Below are positions 47,101 to 59,599 of a stretch of 64,000 nucleotides of DNA, one piece after another. Location of the stretch: positions 7,648,671 to 7,712,670 of the forward strand of contig OZ038320.1 in NCBI GenBank assembly GCA_964035795.1. Direction: 5' to 3'. Numbering within the stretch: the stretch's first letter is position 1; each line of letters opens with the position of its first letter. A program made the translations under genes and the position numbers. The DNA comes from Pterobdella sp. o SKG-2022 (taxonomy: Eukaryota; Annelida; Clitellata; Hirudinida; Piscicolidae). A model generated the notes under the pieces. It ran no database searches and was not told the DNA's origin. It was given only the letters and a program-made list of their open reading frames with translations.

Positions 47101-49686
47101 TCAAAAAATTTTTATATATAAAAAATGATGCACAAGTTTTTTCATTGTTTTGTCTCTGGCATTTGCTCAAGCCTTTCCAGTGTATTTAAAAATTATTAAA
47201 TAAGATATGATAAATTAATTAATTTTTTGTATTTACAAGAATTTCATGATAACAATGATTGTGTATTTGATAGCCTTTGATAAGAGCATACTTTCCAAAA
47301 CAAAAGCTCTGTTTTGATAAATCTATACAAAAATCATAGTTTCAAAGTTGTATCAAACTAATCATAATTATTCTATAAAATTTTCTTGCAGATTCTATGG
47401 ATGATCTTTTAAGAATGTGTTTCTTGTATGCAGTTAAAAGATATGGCAAAGAAATAAAATTTCCACTATTAACAAATCTTTTTTATAAAAACTTCATGAT
47501 CACTTGCTGGTGAGTTGAGCTTATGTTAACTTACAGTATTTCAACTATTATCATTATTTTTTTGTCGAAAATTCATTTAATGTATTTTATTCGTAGTGAA
47601 GAAAACGTGCTGAATTTATTGATGAATTAAAGTTTTCTAATGGTTTATAAGATTCAGTCAACTCATTAGAGTAGCCTAGTTTAGTGGAACAAGGTTCGAT
47701 TTTCGTGTTTAGTCATTTTGGATCTATATGTATATAAATACATTTACGGAGAATTTGATCATTGTCATTAAAAAGCTTAGACTAGATGGTTGTTTAGGTC
47801 AATTAATAAACTAAGTTCCTCTACCTCTGGTAAAGAAAACGGGCTATAAAAGGCTTTGATTAAGCTGTACTTAATTGAAGTTTTCGAATTCCAAACAAAA
47901 CGTTAGATAACTTTAATGTATTCTCAGTAAAGTTGAAATCAATTTTTTTCACAGTCCTAAAGATCATCCACTCAATGTTAAGAAGTCTTCCTACAAGAAA
48001 TTGAGTACCTTTTTGTGTGATTTGAAGGATGAGGGCATGATTGAGCTTGAGCAGCTTTCTAAAGGAGTCGAGGCCATCAGTTCTATCGACTTTAACCATT
48101 CTTGGTTTGTTTCGTTCTGGCGTTTCAGTTGTAAAATGTTGATTTTACTAATATTTTGAATGCTATAAGTTTCACTATGAAATCAATTATAATAAAGATT
48201 TTAGTGTCGTTTCATTACAATTTTTAGATTGAAGTAATCTTTTTAATGAAAATGTTGGCAAATTGTAGAATAAGACACAAAGTATACCATCCCTTATAGC
48301 ATCAAGACGTTCGAGATTCCTTCCTGGGAATTATATGCCGTTATAAGAGATGAAGAAGATGACAACGAAGATGAAGACTGGCTTCATTACGAACCTCCTA
48401 CATTTTCTCCTGTGTATTTACTCACTTCACCAGTTCTTCCTATCCTCAACTGCAAGGAAAAAAAGTCATTAATACATTATATTTTATTTTACTGCGTTAA
48501 GTTTATAATTAATTTGTGAACTTGATCACAGTGTTTTAAATCAATAATTAACTCAATGAACCAGTTAAATAATAATATTTCAAATCAAACGCTTCAATTA
48601 TTTTTTTTTATAGGCTAGTTTAATTCATCAAGTTGATTTATCTTTTCTTCAACAGTTTTTCGAAGGGAGATGTTCTCACAGGAAATGAAGCCAAAGAAAA
48701 ACTCACTGAATACGTCAAACACAACAATTTGAATGAAAGAAGGTAAACATTCAAAAATAATTAAATTACTTTTAATAATTTGTATTTAATCTTCAGTTTT
48801 GTCAAGTTAGACATTGCTTTGAGTCAAAACCTTCTGAACAAGAATGATTATTCTTCAGTATTATCGTGGGCGGATCTCACAGAGGCATTTTATAATAAAA
48901 TGACAAAAGCCCATCTGGTCGAACAACCCGGTAAAAACTCATATATTGAAAAGGGAAATATTAAAAAAATTAAATTCGACGTCAAACAAAAAGGATCCAA
49001 TAAAAAAGTAATTTAATTTTTATCTTTCAATCAAAGTAGATTTTCCTAAATAACTTTATCATTTTTGAATTATGAGTCGTAATTGAAAAATAAAATATAA
49101 CAATTTGTTATAGTGAGGTCAAAAAACAAAAAGTATTTTTTCAAAAAAGGCATGAAGTTTTTCGTAAGTCTAGCTTACATTATCAAGTGACAATCACTAG
49201 AATTCGTGTCTTTTTTTGAATAAATACTTTTTGTTTGTTGACCTTACTATTTGATTTAGACTATTCTATTTTAATAACAATTTATAAATATGAATAATAA
49301 AAATGTAGTAATTTAACTTCTAAAATATTTTAACCCCTGCCTAGTTGACAGAAATAGCTAATTTGGAAGTTTATGGTATTGATGCAAAGAAGCTAGCGTC
49401 ATATGTTCAACGAAGTATTTCATGTAATGCTTTTGTCACAAGTACTGATGACAAGTCTAGGGCGAGTGTTCTATGTGCTGCTGGAAATCAAATACATGTT
49501 ATCGAAAAAATTCTTATTGGTGAGTTTGTTATATATTTAAAAGTTTTCTGTGTTAAATTTTGTTTTAAATTATAAGTTGTTTCGATTGACAATATGTTTG
49601 TCTGAATTTCAGAAAAATATCATCTTGCTCAAAAACACATGACTGGTTTAGAAAAGGCAGCGAAAAAGAAGAAATCGAAAAAATAA
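44143..49686 (+). CDS. EIF2D: Eukaryotic translation initiation factor 2D (ligatin)
   Basis: Twelve exons: 44143-44198, 44301-44491, 44590-44764, 46533-46643, 46772-47010, about 47392-47509, 47955-48104, 48300-48464, 48656-48742, 48797-49007, 49345-49519, 49613-49686. They give 583 aa; human is 584. eIF2D binds the 40S subunit and helps eject tRNA and mRNA during recycling, and can deliver initiator tRNA without GTP. Domains in order: N-terminal fold (MFQKPFKVKSHTLVKKSERK), PUA (SGADLMLPGVMVPKGGF), an acidic linker, a winged-helix part (DDLLRMCFLYAVKRYG), the SWIB/MDM2-like part (KKSSYKKLSTFLCDLKDEG) and a C-terminal SUI1 domain (NLEVYGIDAKKLASYVQ), ending in a lysine-rich tail. The start was chosen by match to MFAKAF-type N-termini; an in-frame ATG also lies at 44122. 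Confidence 0.95.
44808..46430 (-). mobile_element. 5'-truncated CR1/L2-like LINE (LINE C), antisense in EIF2D intron 3
   Basis: On minus, RT motifs run in order: SAYRSNHSTETTLLHV (about 46100-46053), LDLSAAFDTIDYRILLERL (about 45994-45938), HGVPQGSVLGPLLF (about 45822-45778), the catalytic box as YVDD (about 45707-45696), and QLHWLPVYKRI (about 45164-45132). The 3' end at 44808-44835 is GGCGCTATATAAATAATT plus ATT repeats, the usual tail of such elements. Only a few stops and shifts are present, so it is younger than LINE A. The intron is 1.77 kb, nearly all of it this element. Confidence 0.9.
49113..49247. mobile_element. 135-bp MITE with TA target-site duplication
   Basis: The ends are inverted repeats of about 40 bp: GTGAGGTCAAAAAACAAAAA on the left and, reverse-complemented, GTAAGGTCAACAAACAAAAA on the right, both continuing AGTATTT.TTCAAAAAA. 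Both ends are flanked by TA (49111-49112 and 49248-49249), as for Tc1/mariner insertions. It lies in EIF2D intron 10 and has no coding capacity. Confidence 0.88.
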
Positions 49687-49993
49687 AACATTCATTTTTT
49701 TAAAATATAAAGTTTAATTTAACGTAAAGTTAAGGCTATTGAATAAACTGATGTTTCTCAAATAATGCGATCTTGAATATAACTTTCTTTTGCGTCTAAA
49801 GTTTTTAAAAAACAAAGTAATTAATGACTAAAAAAATATTTTAAATTCACATTCTTTTTTTGTGAGTAGCTTTTGCTTATCGATATTCCAGGTTAATTTT
49901 TTTAAAGAGCCAGCTTAGCCGACGTTTATTATTTTCATTGAAACTGTACGGAAATAACTATATCATATAAATAATAATTTTGGTTTAATAAAA

Positions 49994-52900
49994 ATGTTTG
50001 GACGTAAAAAAGCTCCTCCTCCTCCTCCTAAAAATACTGAAGGAGGCAAACGTCTCATGGCCCAGGTATGTATAAAAAAACTTTCACATTTATGTTCATG
50101 GCTTTTTACACATATATTATTTATCTAAACTAAATGAAATTGAGATGGGTTTTGTTGGAGCTATGGAGGATATGGTGTTGAGTTCACCTGATGATGACCA
50201 TGATTTTGAGGCAGAACTCAGAGCTCTTCAGCAGGAAGTTGATAGCGAAGAAGATCAAAGTGGAAAAAAGACCAAAAGGGGTTAGTTATAATTCAATTTT
50301 TAAATAAGAGATTAATCAAAAATTATGAATTTTATGATGAAACTTTAAAATTATTTAATTGAGAATATTGAATCTGAATATAAAATCTTTCAATTTCAGA
50401 CATGAAGCCATTATCAGAAGCAGATTTGAATAAGCTTATCAATATGGATACTTCAGAACTTGACGAAGATGTATCCGATACAGAAGATCCAGACATCATG
50501 GTTAATTTTAGTGCATTATAATATGATTTATATCGATACTTTTTAAGGAAAAATATTAAATTTTTCTTTAGATTATTCATTACTTAAAACTCTCAATGTA
50601 GGCTGAACTGTCAAGATTGACATCAGATACTTCTCAAAAAATTTCTTCTCCACAAATCCCCAAGCCTGATATTTCTTCTAAGCCTTCAGATTTGACTAAG
50701 ATACTGGAAGATAGGTTAAGTAACTATAAAACTGCTATTCAAGGTGCTAAAGATGCCAATGACTCATCAAAAGCTAGAAGATATGATAGAGGGTTGAAAG
50801 TAAGTCTTTACAAATATTTTGTTCCATGGAAAGATCACGATGAAGTTGAAGAGTTTTATACCAATTCAAATGACTTATTTATTTCTCTAACATTTTACAA
50901 CAGCAATCTTTAATAATAATGAATAAACACACAGAGAATAGCAGAATTGTTGAGGGATGTTAAAGCTGGCAGACCAATAGACCAATCAGAAATCCCTCCT
51001 ACAGTAGTAGTGCCAGGCCAACATAAGCCTGCTACACAACATCAACCTGAACCACAGCCACCTGCTCAACAACCATCTGTAGATTCAACTAAGATTATCT
51101 TCACTGATGACGATGACTTACCATCTTCTCAAAAAAGTGTGTAGTAATGTTTCAGTGTATTTGATTTTGAGTTGACATATACTTCAAATATTAACTCATG
51201 ATTTTAATTATTTTTTCAAAGATATACTTCAAACTTAATTTTTAAATGATACATTTTCTTCATTATTTCAACACATCTTTTAAAGCTTCTTCAGTATCCA
51301 TCAAACCATCTTCTCCCCCACTTGCCAAACAATCTCCTTCTGTCCATCCTCATTCCCTTCAAACTACCAAGCCATCACCATCACAAGATAAAACTTTACC
51401 ATTACCCAGGCAATCTTTTTCACCAACAGGTAGAATCAACTTCATGTTTTAATTTGAAAATTTGCAATGCACTGAAACTCATTATTCAACTAGTTAATGA
51501 ATAATTACTGAGTTACTATAATTAAGACTATAAATTTGGATTGAAGTAATCAATGAACTCTTTTTTCCTTTTTCAAACTTAATTTTAAATGATCACCAAC
51601 TACATATAATGAATCATTATCACATCAGGCATAAAGGATACAAGTATGGTGGAGTATTGCATACAACAGAGAGACCTTCAAAAGCAATTAGCTTTAAAAC
51701 TTAAGAAGCAGGGTTGTACTACTGATGCTGTCAACTGCATGAAAAACTATAAGGTTGGTTGTACTTTTCACCATGGTTTCTTCAATTTCAATAGTAATCT
51801 CATTAATATTGCTTGAAGATATTGAGAATATTCTGATGTTTTTAGTTAGTTACAAAATCATCGAAAATACATAAATTTTTCAGTTTTTATAGGAAAACTA
51901 TAACAATCTTCATGACAGAACATAAAATATACATAGATGGATTAATGAAACAAACTTCTTTTAAAGCCAGCTTTACTTTTGATACCCAGTTTACTTTGAT
52001 AAACAACATCAACCAACATAGCAATTTGATGGAGCTTTGAAAGCCTTACAAGGAGGCCAGGAGGTGGAAAAAACACAATTGCCTGCAGCCATCTCTCCCA
52101 CAGTTTTCATCTCTGCTGGTGAGTCATCGACGTTTCGTCTACAATGATTAACACGTTTTTAAAGGATTTAATTTCATTTGAATTTGTCTTTAAATTTGAT
52201 CTAGTGTTGTTGATATATAATGATGTGTGGGTTTTTGAAATAACTATGAAATAAAATGTATTGAGTAGTTTTTGTTTAGCATATATATATATATATATAT
52301 ATATAAGCATGTAACTTGATTTTTTAAATAACTTTGAAGTACAGTTTATTGGATAGTTTTTTTTGGAGGGAATGTTGACATTGATATATAGAAATGATAT
52401 ACTTGTCACACTGCAAATAAAAATTGTTTCAAGATATTGCTAACGTTTTATGGTAAAAAATGGTATCGAAAATTCTAGATGTCTTAGCTTTATAAATCGA
52501 CGTGAAAAATTGTTGAAGAATTTGTTACTACCCAACATCAGGTGTGCAGGATTCGAGGCCTACAAATGAAGCCTTACAACGCAGTCAGATTGCCCCTCAA
52601 ATAAGTGATGAAGGTACTGTTGTTATATCATATTATGTATCGTGTCAATGGTTTTTGGCCTGTTTAATGACTGTTTTCAATATGTAATTGCTGGCATAAT
52701 GCTTGGGTGAGTTTTTTCTCAATGTTAGAGTGTTTTTACTGAGTTACAACTTAATAATAAGTTTAGTTTCATATATGCAGTATTTGAACTAGTAATTCAA
52801 CACACAATATTTCATATTATGTCAATTTTAACGTTAGTTTTTCTTGAGCCAGATTATATCAGTTAAATCATTTACATTCTTCAAAAATATATTTAAATTT

Positions 52901-55900
52901 AACTGAAACATCATTCACCTAATAGACAAACAGAAGCTATACAAGGTTCCTGAAGCGGCAGCAAGTGGTAATGGAGGAAGTCTGCTACAGATGCTGCAGC
53001 TGCGCCTGAACAAGTACAACGAAGCTGCTCTAGATGCAGATAAGGAGGGTAACAAGAGTAAAGGGAGGAGGATGAAGAGGATTGTTAAGGTTTGTTTATT
53101 CGTGTTTCTTTATGTTTAAACCATTACAAATGGGGCTAGAAATGTTCTGATGATTATTTATATAGGTTTAATTAGTGTATAAGGTGTGGTAGAAATAACT
53201 TTATTGGGTATGTGTTTTGGTTAGATTTTTTTTTATTATATTTAGATTTTTTAGTTATGAAAAAACGTGAAAACAAACAAAAAATCATAATAAGAATGCA
53301 TGAATTCAATTTAGAATGAGCTAGCAAAAAAATTACAGCAATACGAAGACGCCATCAAAAGCACCAAAAGTGGCACAGCTTTTGACTACAGTGAACTACC
53401 CAACCCTCCCGGTTTTCTTCCTTTGCCCACCTCCGCAAGCACTCCACAACAAATTGCTTCAAAAGAACCATCACCTGCTTCACCATCTCCATCTTCATCT
53501 GATTCCCAGGCAAGCAAGCCAAAGGAGGCTGCCAGACCTTCATCAAGTAGATCCTCAATGCAGAGGCAAGGTGCTGATATACGTTTTTATTGTAATCTAT
53601 TTTAACTTCTAGTTTCAAGGTTATGTTGAGTTTTTTAAAATCTATTTTGTTCGTTAAACTATGCTGGGGAAAATTTTCAATATAGGTTATTTCAATTCAA
53701 TAATAAATAAATAAATAATACATTTCAGTTTCATAAGTTTCATGCTGAAAACGTTACGAGCCTCAAAAAATTATAACGTCCACTACCCACACACAGTATC
53801 ATCGGCTCACAGCAGGGCAGAACAGCAGGCAATCTTCTTGGAAAAAAGGCAAATGCAATTCAAGAGAGCCGCTGTCGATGCTAAGAACAGTGGTTAGGTA
53901 TTATTAATTTTATTTTTTTCATATTAAAATATAAGAAGTTTTATTTGATAAAGTTTGAGAGAACAGCATATAATAGACTGATTGGTTTATAAGTATTTAA
54001 AATATAGTTAAAATAAATTTAATCCTTTTACACGAAGTCTATTTAAATTGGCTTCGGTTAAGTTATCTATTAAGCATATTACTATTTTTAAATAACATAA
54101 TATCAGTCATCATTGTCAACAGGGGACATGGAACTTGCTAGGAAATACATGAGATTGGCCAAGGTTTGTTACTTATCAAATTTTATATTGGACTTTTATA
54201 GAAACTTTAAAAATTTATATATAAATTCATAGAAATAATTTAGTATCAATTTTTCAAGAATATACTCATCTATATTGGTTTCATACATTCGATTATGGTA
54301 TTTGACATATTCCATACATTTAATTAAACCATAATATTCCACAGGGTTTTGATCAAATGATTGAAGCTTCGAGAGCCGGCTTACCTGTGAATGTCTCACA
54401 GGTTCCATCATTGCTTGCGTGTTACCATTATTGTTGCCATCTTGTTATGTGCCACCTCCATTGTTTTCATCTCATTATTATGTAACACCATCGTAATTAT
54501 TGTTATCTTATATAGCACTATTATTATAGAACCATAGTGTTATGTGGAAAAGTTATCATAGCTTTTAGAAATAAGTTTCAGTTCTCAACTTAGTACTCAA
54601 AAGATTTGTAAAGTTATTACTATGAAGGTTGCAACAACAGCCCGCCATAATTTATAAACATTGTTAGAAAATAGTTTGTATATTATTACTGAACACTATA
54701 AAAGATCCCATCACCGCCTGGAGACGACACAGACTTTGTGTTTGTTGAGTCTTCCGACGTTCCAGTAGAAGGGGAGGCTGGTGACGTGTATAACAAACTT
54801 CAGCATGAACTCATCAACCAAATAAAGGTGTCTTATTGGCTGGTCGATTAGTGTATATTGTTATAGGATCTTTTATATTAGTTTGAATTTTTTTAATAAT
54901 TTTAAGTTTATTATTGTTGTTTTACGTCTGATTTTTTTACTCTAATGCTCCGCCGTGTAGATTGGAACATACCCTATCTTCATCATCAGGCTGTTAGTGT
55001 GGGCCCTAGGATGTTTTTTTTGCATATAAAGAACTTTTCCTTGAAACCTAGCCTGATGAGAGCAGACCGGTGATAAAGTCTGTGTGGGATCTTTCAAAAA
55101 AATTATTCTGAAATAAGATAAAGTTAGTAACTATGAAAGGTAACTGGAGGACAAGAAAATGTCGTTTAGATTTGTACCCTGAAAGGGTAGCAGCCCCACC
55201 AGCTAGCAGGCCTAAACGCTAGGGCGTAGGTGCCTTTTAACGTCATGCCGTTTCTTTGCTAGCATGGATTGAAAAAATTTTTACCGACATTTATTTGATA
55301 ATTTTATTTAATATATTAAAGTAAAACTACTACATATTGATGCCTACCGTTCTACTCTTTGATATATAAATAATGTTATTCATGGCAGATGAGTGAGAAC
55401 AACCGTGATGTATTCACCAAGATAGGAGATATCTCCTCTGCCACCAAGTCTGTTGTGTATCTCATGTGTTCAACGATTGAGTTTTCATTTATTTTTTATA
55501 CGATCAATAGCATTAATAATATCGTTTTCAAAAAGATTTTTTTGAAGTCTTCATTTCTTCATTGTATGATGAATAAAATTATCAATATTATCATTTCTAT
55601 AAGCATTGCTCTTATTTGTATTTTTTTTCTCATTGGCATCATCGCTATTTGTATTTCTTGAATATAAACAATTCGATAATTATAAATTTTATATTTTTGT
55701 TGTCTAAAAATTGCATGCCTATATAAATTTTACCATTATAAAGGTTTGAAAAAATGGCTGAGAATTCCAAGAAAGATTTGGAATCTCTGAAGAACGCCTA
55801 CCAGCACCACGACCCTGTACCCAGATTTCATTACGAGACCAGGCAGTTCTCCTTTGTGCAGTACGTGTCGTTTATAAGGCATTTAATAAGCTGTTATTAC

Positions 55901-58900
55901 CTGTTGTTACAAGGTTTATTTAAGATATGAAGTATGTCTTCATGTTTGAGTTACATTAAGAGGGGGAATTAGGGGTGGCAGATAAAATAGTATTTTGATA
56001 GTTTTACGTTTTTATCATTGTTGGTTGTTTCTATCTTAATATTTATATTATATATTTAAATATTTAGTGTTTTATTTTTTTCCCAATACCCTTATCATCT
56101 TTTGAACATTCACGATAAGTACATAAATTCATAGGAATACTACCTATTTTAATGTTGAGGCCTGATATTTTGATACTTTCAGATGCAATCACCACCTTGG
56201 AGACAATGACTTGGAAGTCACTGTGGTCCGTGCCATCAACATCAACCCACCTTCTGGTATTATTTTTATTAAATACATCAAAAGCAGTACATTGTTTTTT
56301 AATGTAGTTTAACCTACTACCGGGGTCTTACCAAGATCGTAAGGTTGTAGAATTTGATGCTACTCATTGTGGAAAATATTCATCATTATTATTATAATTA
56401 TTGTTTTTTTCAAGCATATTTCTTATACTTTGATTCATATTAGTACTTTTTACTAACTAATATATTTTTAATATAACTTATAAACAGGTTATTCAGCATC
56501 AGATATGAATGTTTATGTCAAATACGAGTTTCCATATCCCGTGAGTTCAGTAATATTAAATCCTTCATAGATTTAGCTTACCGTTAAAGCTACTAATTAT
56601 CTAAAATTATCGGATTCGATCCCGCGTGGGCCGACAATTAACCCCCGTTTCACAAAGTTTTTTTCGCTAAAATTAAATTTTTAGCAAGCGCTTTGATCAA
56701 TAAAGAAAAGCGCTTTCTAAATATCCTATCACATTACATTAAATTATTATACTGAGATCAACTTTCCTAGTGCTGCAATCAACTAGTGCTTATATATAGA
56801 CCCAGTTTTTAAAAAAAAAATTTTTAATTTATTGTGTTTCAATGTTCTATTCTATATTCTTCAACAATTCATAATTATTTTTACGATATTAATGAACCAC
56901 TAATGGAAATCATAAAGAATGACTCCCCACAAAACGGTGAGACGCCTACTGTTAAAGGACTTAACCCCGGTATGTTGCATTCATATTTGTTTGTGTATCG
57001 TTGCCACAATGCTTTTTGAAACAATTACGATAATCCGTTTATTAATTGGTTTTCAAGCATGTTTTAAAATTAATTTTTAAAGTTTTATTTCATTATTAGG
57101 TTATACTGCTGTAAATGCTCCAAAATAGACAGAAGCCAGCTTATTTTTAAATATAAATTACTTACATCGTGATTAAAAATCACGAAATTTTTTTCATCAT
57201 ACATGCCTATCTAAAAGACCAAAACACCAACGTTTCAACCACAGAATTCGATTACACTGCCAAGTTAGAAACCAACAGAAAGTCTCGTTCCTTCCTTCGA
57301 CTTCTCAAAAGCAACAGAACATTCAAGTTTGATCTGTACTATAAAAGGTACTGTCGCATTTTATATACGGGATTAGTAGAGCATATATTGATCATATGAA
57401 TGAGGAAAGTGTTTTAACTTTTTGTACTCGATGACAAAAGTTCATTTTACAACAATCATGGGTTGAAATAAAAATTCGATACAGTTTTATTTCTCTCATG
57501 CATTTTATTTCATATTGTTCATAGTTACTGCAAACAAAGCCTATATTACTATTAAATATTTTAAACCCATTTTTTATTATGTGAATTCAATTGATTGGTT
57601 TAAACGCTTTTTTAAGAAGTAACTTAAAATGCAATAAATTTGCTATCATCGGTAAATGAGCAATAAGCAGTCACACACATTTTTATAACAAATACTTTAT
57701 CTCATATTCTATAGTAATAATCTAATTATATTTTACTGCTGTACATGTCTCAGTAGCTGGGATTGACAGCAGTCAGCCTAAATTGTTTATATTACCTACA
57801 TCGTAATTGTCGACCCGTATAGCTCAGTGTTAGAGCATTAGAGTAGTTATCTAAAATTACCGGGTTCGATCCCGCGTGGACCGACATTAAGTACACAAGG
57901 AGTAGCGCCCTGTAAAACATCTGTTGAGCTAACGAAACCCCAATATATATGAGACGATATGAAAAAATAAATAATACTCTCCATCAATAATAATATTCCG
58001 GAAACTTTTAAAATTGACACTTTTCCAGAGGTTTCTTCAAGGGGGACAAAGTGCTGGGATCTGTGCAGTTCAAGCTGCTGCCTCTGGAAAGCAAATGCAC
58101 CTACCATGACTCTTTCGATGTCATTAGTATTACTATCTTGATTTTTTTCGTATAACTAACGTTATTGAAGCTAATTAAATTTATATTGAGGATCCTCTTA
58201 TAATGGTTTGAGTTTTAAAAGAATTTTTAATATTTCAGTTGATGGAAGGAAGGAAGGCAGTTGGAGGAAAGTTAGAGGTTGTATCGATAATTATTTATTT
58301 TTAATAATACACCATTATAATATTGTCTAGAAGTTCTAGTAGTTTTTAATTAATGATAGGTATAAAAAAGAATATTTCATGTTGAAACTGGCGGCCAGGT
58401 GATGGTGAAGATCCGGGATCCTTTTTTGAACAAGCAGATAGAGGAGAGGAGGGAGAGGTGGCTGGTCATTGATGAGTTCACACGCTCTCAGCCCCCCAAA
58501 CAGGTATCTTCATATCTCTTATTGGATGTATTTACAAATTTCATCTTTACTTCGTTTAAATTATATAATTTAAATTTCAAACTTGATTGAAAGTATATTA
58601 ACTTTTAGTTTTACATTTTTCAGCCCTATCCAAACATCGAAAGGTAAAAGTTTTTTCAAAAAAAATTTGAGTCATACTTGAAGTTGTATAATTTTTTACA
58701 AATTCCAATCATCCATCTGACCTATATTGACTAATCCATCTCTGATCAGTTCCAGATCTGCACCACCACCATCAAAATCCAAATCTTTGTACTGCATCTC
58801 AGTGCTGGCGTACGAGAGGGAACACTTGGAGCAACAGATTTCAAACTCTTCTAACGCTGACGCTCTTAAGAAAAAATCAGCTCTGATGCAACAAAAAGCT

Positions 58901-59274
58901 AACGAAATCAAAACTGCACTTCACAAAGAAGGGGTACCTGCTATTAGAGGTTTTAATTGTCTTGATACGATTCTATTAAAAAATTTCAAACAATTATTTT
59001 AATGTTTTATTATTCACACTTTTTTAGAGTACATCAGTGATTTGAGGCAGCTGTCACAGATATACACTCAAGAAGCCATCAAAGCAGATGGAAACAAGAG
59101 TGCCACCAAGCATGCACTCACCAAGAAGGCTCTCGTGCATAAAGAAGTCTGACTCTTATTATCGTTATGTTTTATCTTTGATTTACTATTCCAAATTCTT
59201 TTTTGATGAGCCTGATGGTTCATTTTATTTAATTTTTTCAGATTGAATCACTTAGTCGAAAGCTGCAAGGGTAG
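49994..59274 (+). CDS. CC2D1A: Coiled-coil and C2 domain-containing protein 1 (CC2D1/Lgd)
   Basis: Twenty-eight exons join in phase from 49994-50065 to 59242-59274, giving 982 aa (human CC2D1A 951, CC2D1B 858). The family (fly Lethal giant discs) binds the ESCRT-III subunit CHMP4/Shrub and controls endosomal sorting and Notch signalling. Four DM14 repeats are visible: ILEDRLSNYKTAIQGAKDAN (exon 4), YCIQQRDLQKQLALKLKKQG (exon 7), MLQLRLNKYNEAALDADKEG (exon 10) and IFLEKRQMQFKRAAVDAKNS (exon 12), separated by proline/serine-rich linkers. A C2 domain follows (LEVTVVRAININ, DMNVYVKYEFPYP, FFKGDKVLGSVQFKLLPLE, GGKLEVMVKIRDPF), then a C-terminal coiled coil. Exon 25 (58624-58643) is a 20-nt microexon. 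A single gene in an invertebrate is expected to be orthologous to both vertebrate paralogues. EIF2D ends 307 bp upstream on the same strand. Confidence 0.95.
52279..52306. repeat. (TA)n microsatellite
   Basis: A run of alternating A and T of about 26 bases in CC2D1 intron 8. A similar shorter run lies at 7091-7110. Confidence 0.9.
54983..55059. repeat. Inverted repeat in CC2D1 intron 15
   Basis: TCATCAGGCT (54983-54992) and AGCCTGATGA (55050-55059) are perfect 10-bp inverted copies 57 bp apart. The same intron continues into a repeat-like stretch at about 55180-55260 ending in TTTCTTTGCTAGCATGGATT. Confidence 0.55.
55180..55265 (+). repeat. Dispersed repeat fragment with GCTAGCAT core
   Basis: The sequence contains TAACGTCATGCCG and TTTGCTAGCATGGATT. 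A related piece, CACGTCCCTTTCCATGCTAGCAT, occurs at about 62881-62903 in an ARB2A intron. Both resemble the 3' part of an interspersed repeat common in marine invertebrates. The GC-richer composition stands out from the intron. Confidence 0.4.
56577..56750 (+). repeat. tRNA-derived SINE, copy 3 (head degraded)
   Basis: The A box is damaged, but the B box ATTCGATCCC and CGCGTGGGCCGACAATTA are kept. The body shows TTTAGCAAGCGCTTTGATC, GAAAAGCGCTTTCTAAATA and the ACATTACATTAAATTATT tail. It lies in CC2D1 intron 19. Confidence 0.8.
57811..57960 (+). repeat. tRNA-derived SINE, copy 4, different body
   Basis: The head GACCCGTATAGCTCAGTG with B box GGTTCGATCCC and GTGGACCGAC is the same as in the other copies. 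The body is different: AGTAGCGCCCTGTAAAACAT followed by AACGAAACCCCA. A matching body without the head lies at 63443-63520. It lies in CC2D1 intron 21. Confidence 0.8.
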
Positions 59275-59599
59275 TTAAACAAACGCCATTTAAGGTCCAC
59301 AAGCCAATTGTACATTCAAATGCTATCAATTTTCAAAGCAACTTTTCAAAAGAACTATTTACTTAATTTAAAAAACATTTTTTCGAAAAAGAACGAACCA
59401 TCTAATTCGGAATTGGTCTGTCTTTCAGTTCAGCCTGCTTATTATGTATTGTCAAGTTTTGTTTTTGATGTAAATTTAAATTTCTAAATTTAAACTTGAC
59501 ATTGCAAAATGATAAAATTCTCATCCATTTATTAATAAACAAAATAAAAAATGTTCCATTCTTTGAGCTACAATACTTAAAACTATTAATTTCAACTGC
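59275..59599. terminator. Shared 3' region of CC2D1 and NDUFB10 with palindromic poly(A) signal
   Basis: TTTATTAATAAA at 59528-59539 reads AATAAA on both strands. It lies 254 bp past the CC2D1 stop and 61 bp past the NDUFB10 stop. A 10-bp inverted repeat (TGTCAAGTTT / AAACTTGACA, 59450-59501) sits beside it. The two 3' UTRs would overlap by a few tens of bases. Confidence 0.55.

Noticed and set aside
55050..55090. Hammerhead ribozyme at CCTGATGAGAGCAGAC
   Set aside because: CTGATGA and a CAGAC/GTCTG stem are present, but the GAAA box that must follow stem II is missing.
55448..55661. Hydrophobic extension of CC2D1 exon 16 (looks like a membrane helix)
   Set aside because: A GTCTGT donor at 55448 joins exon 17 in phase and restores homology; the extension is intron read-through.
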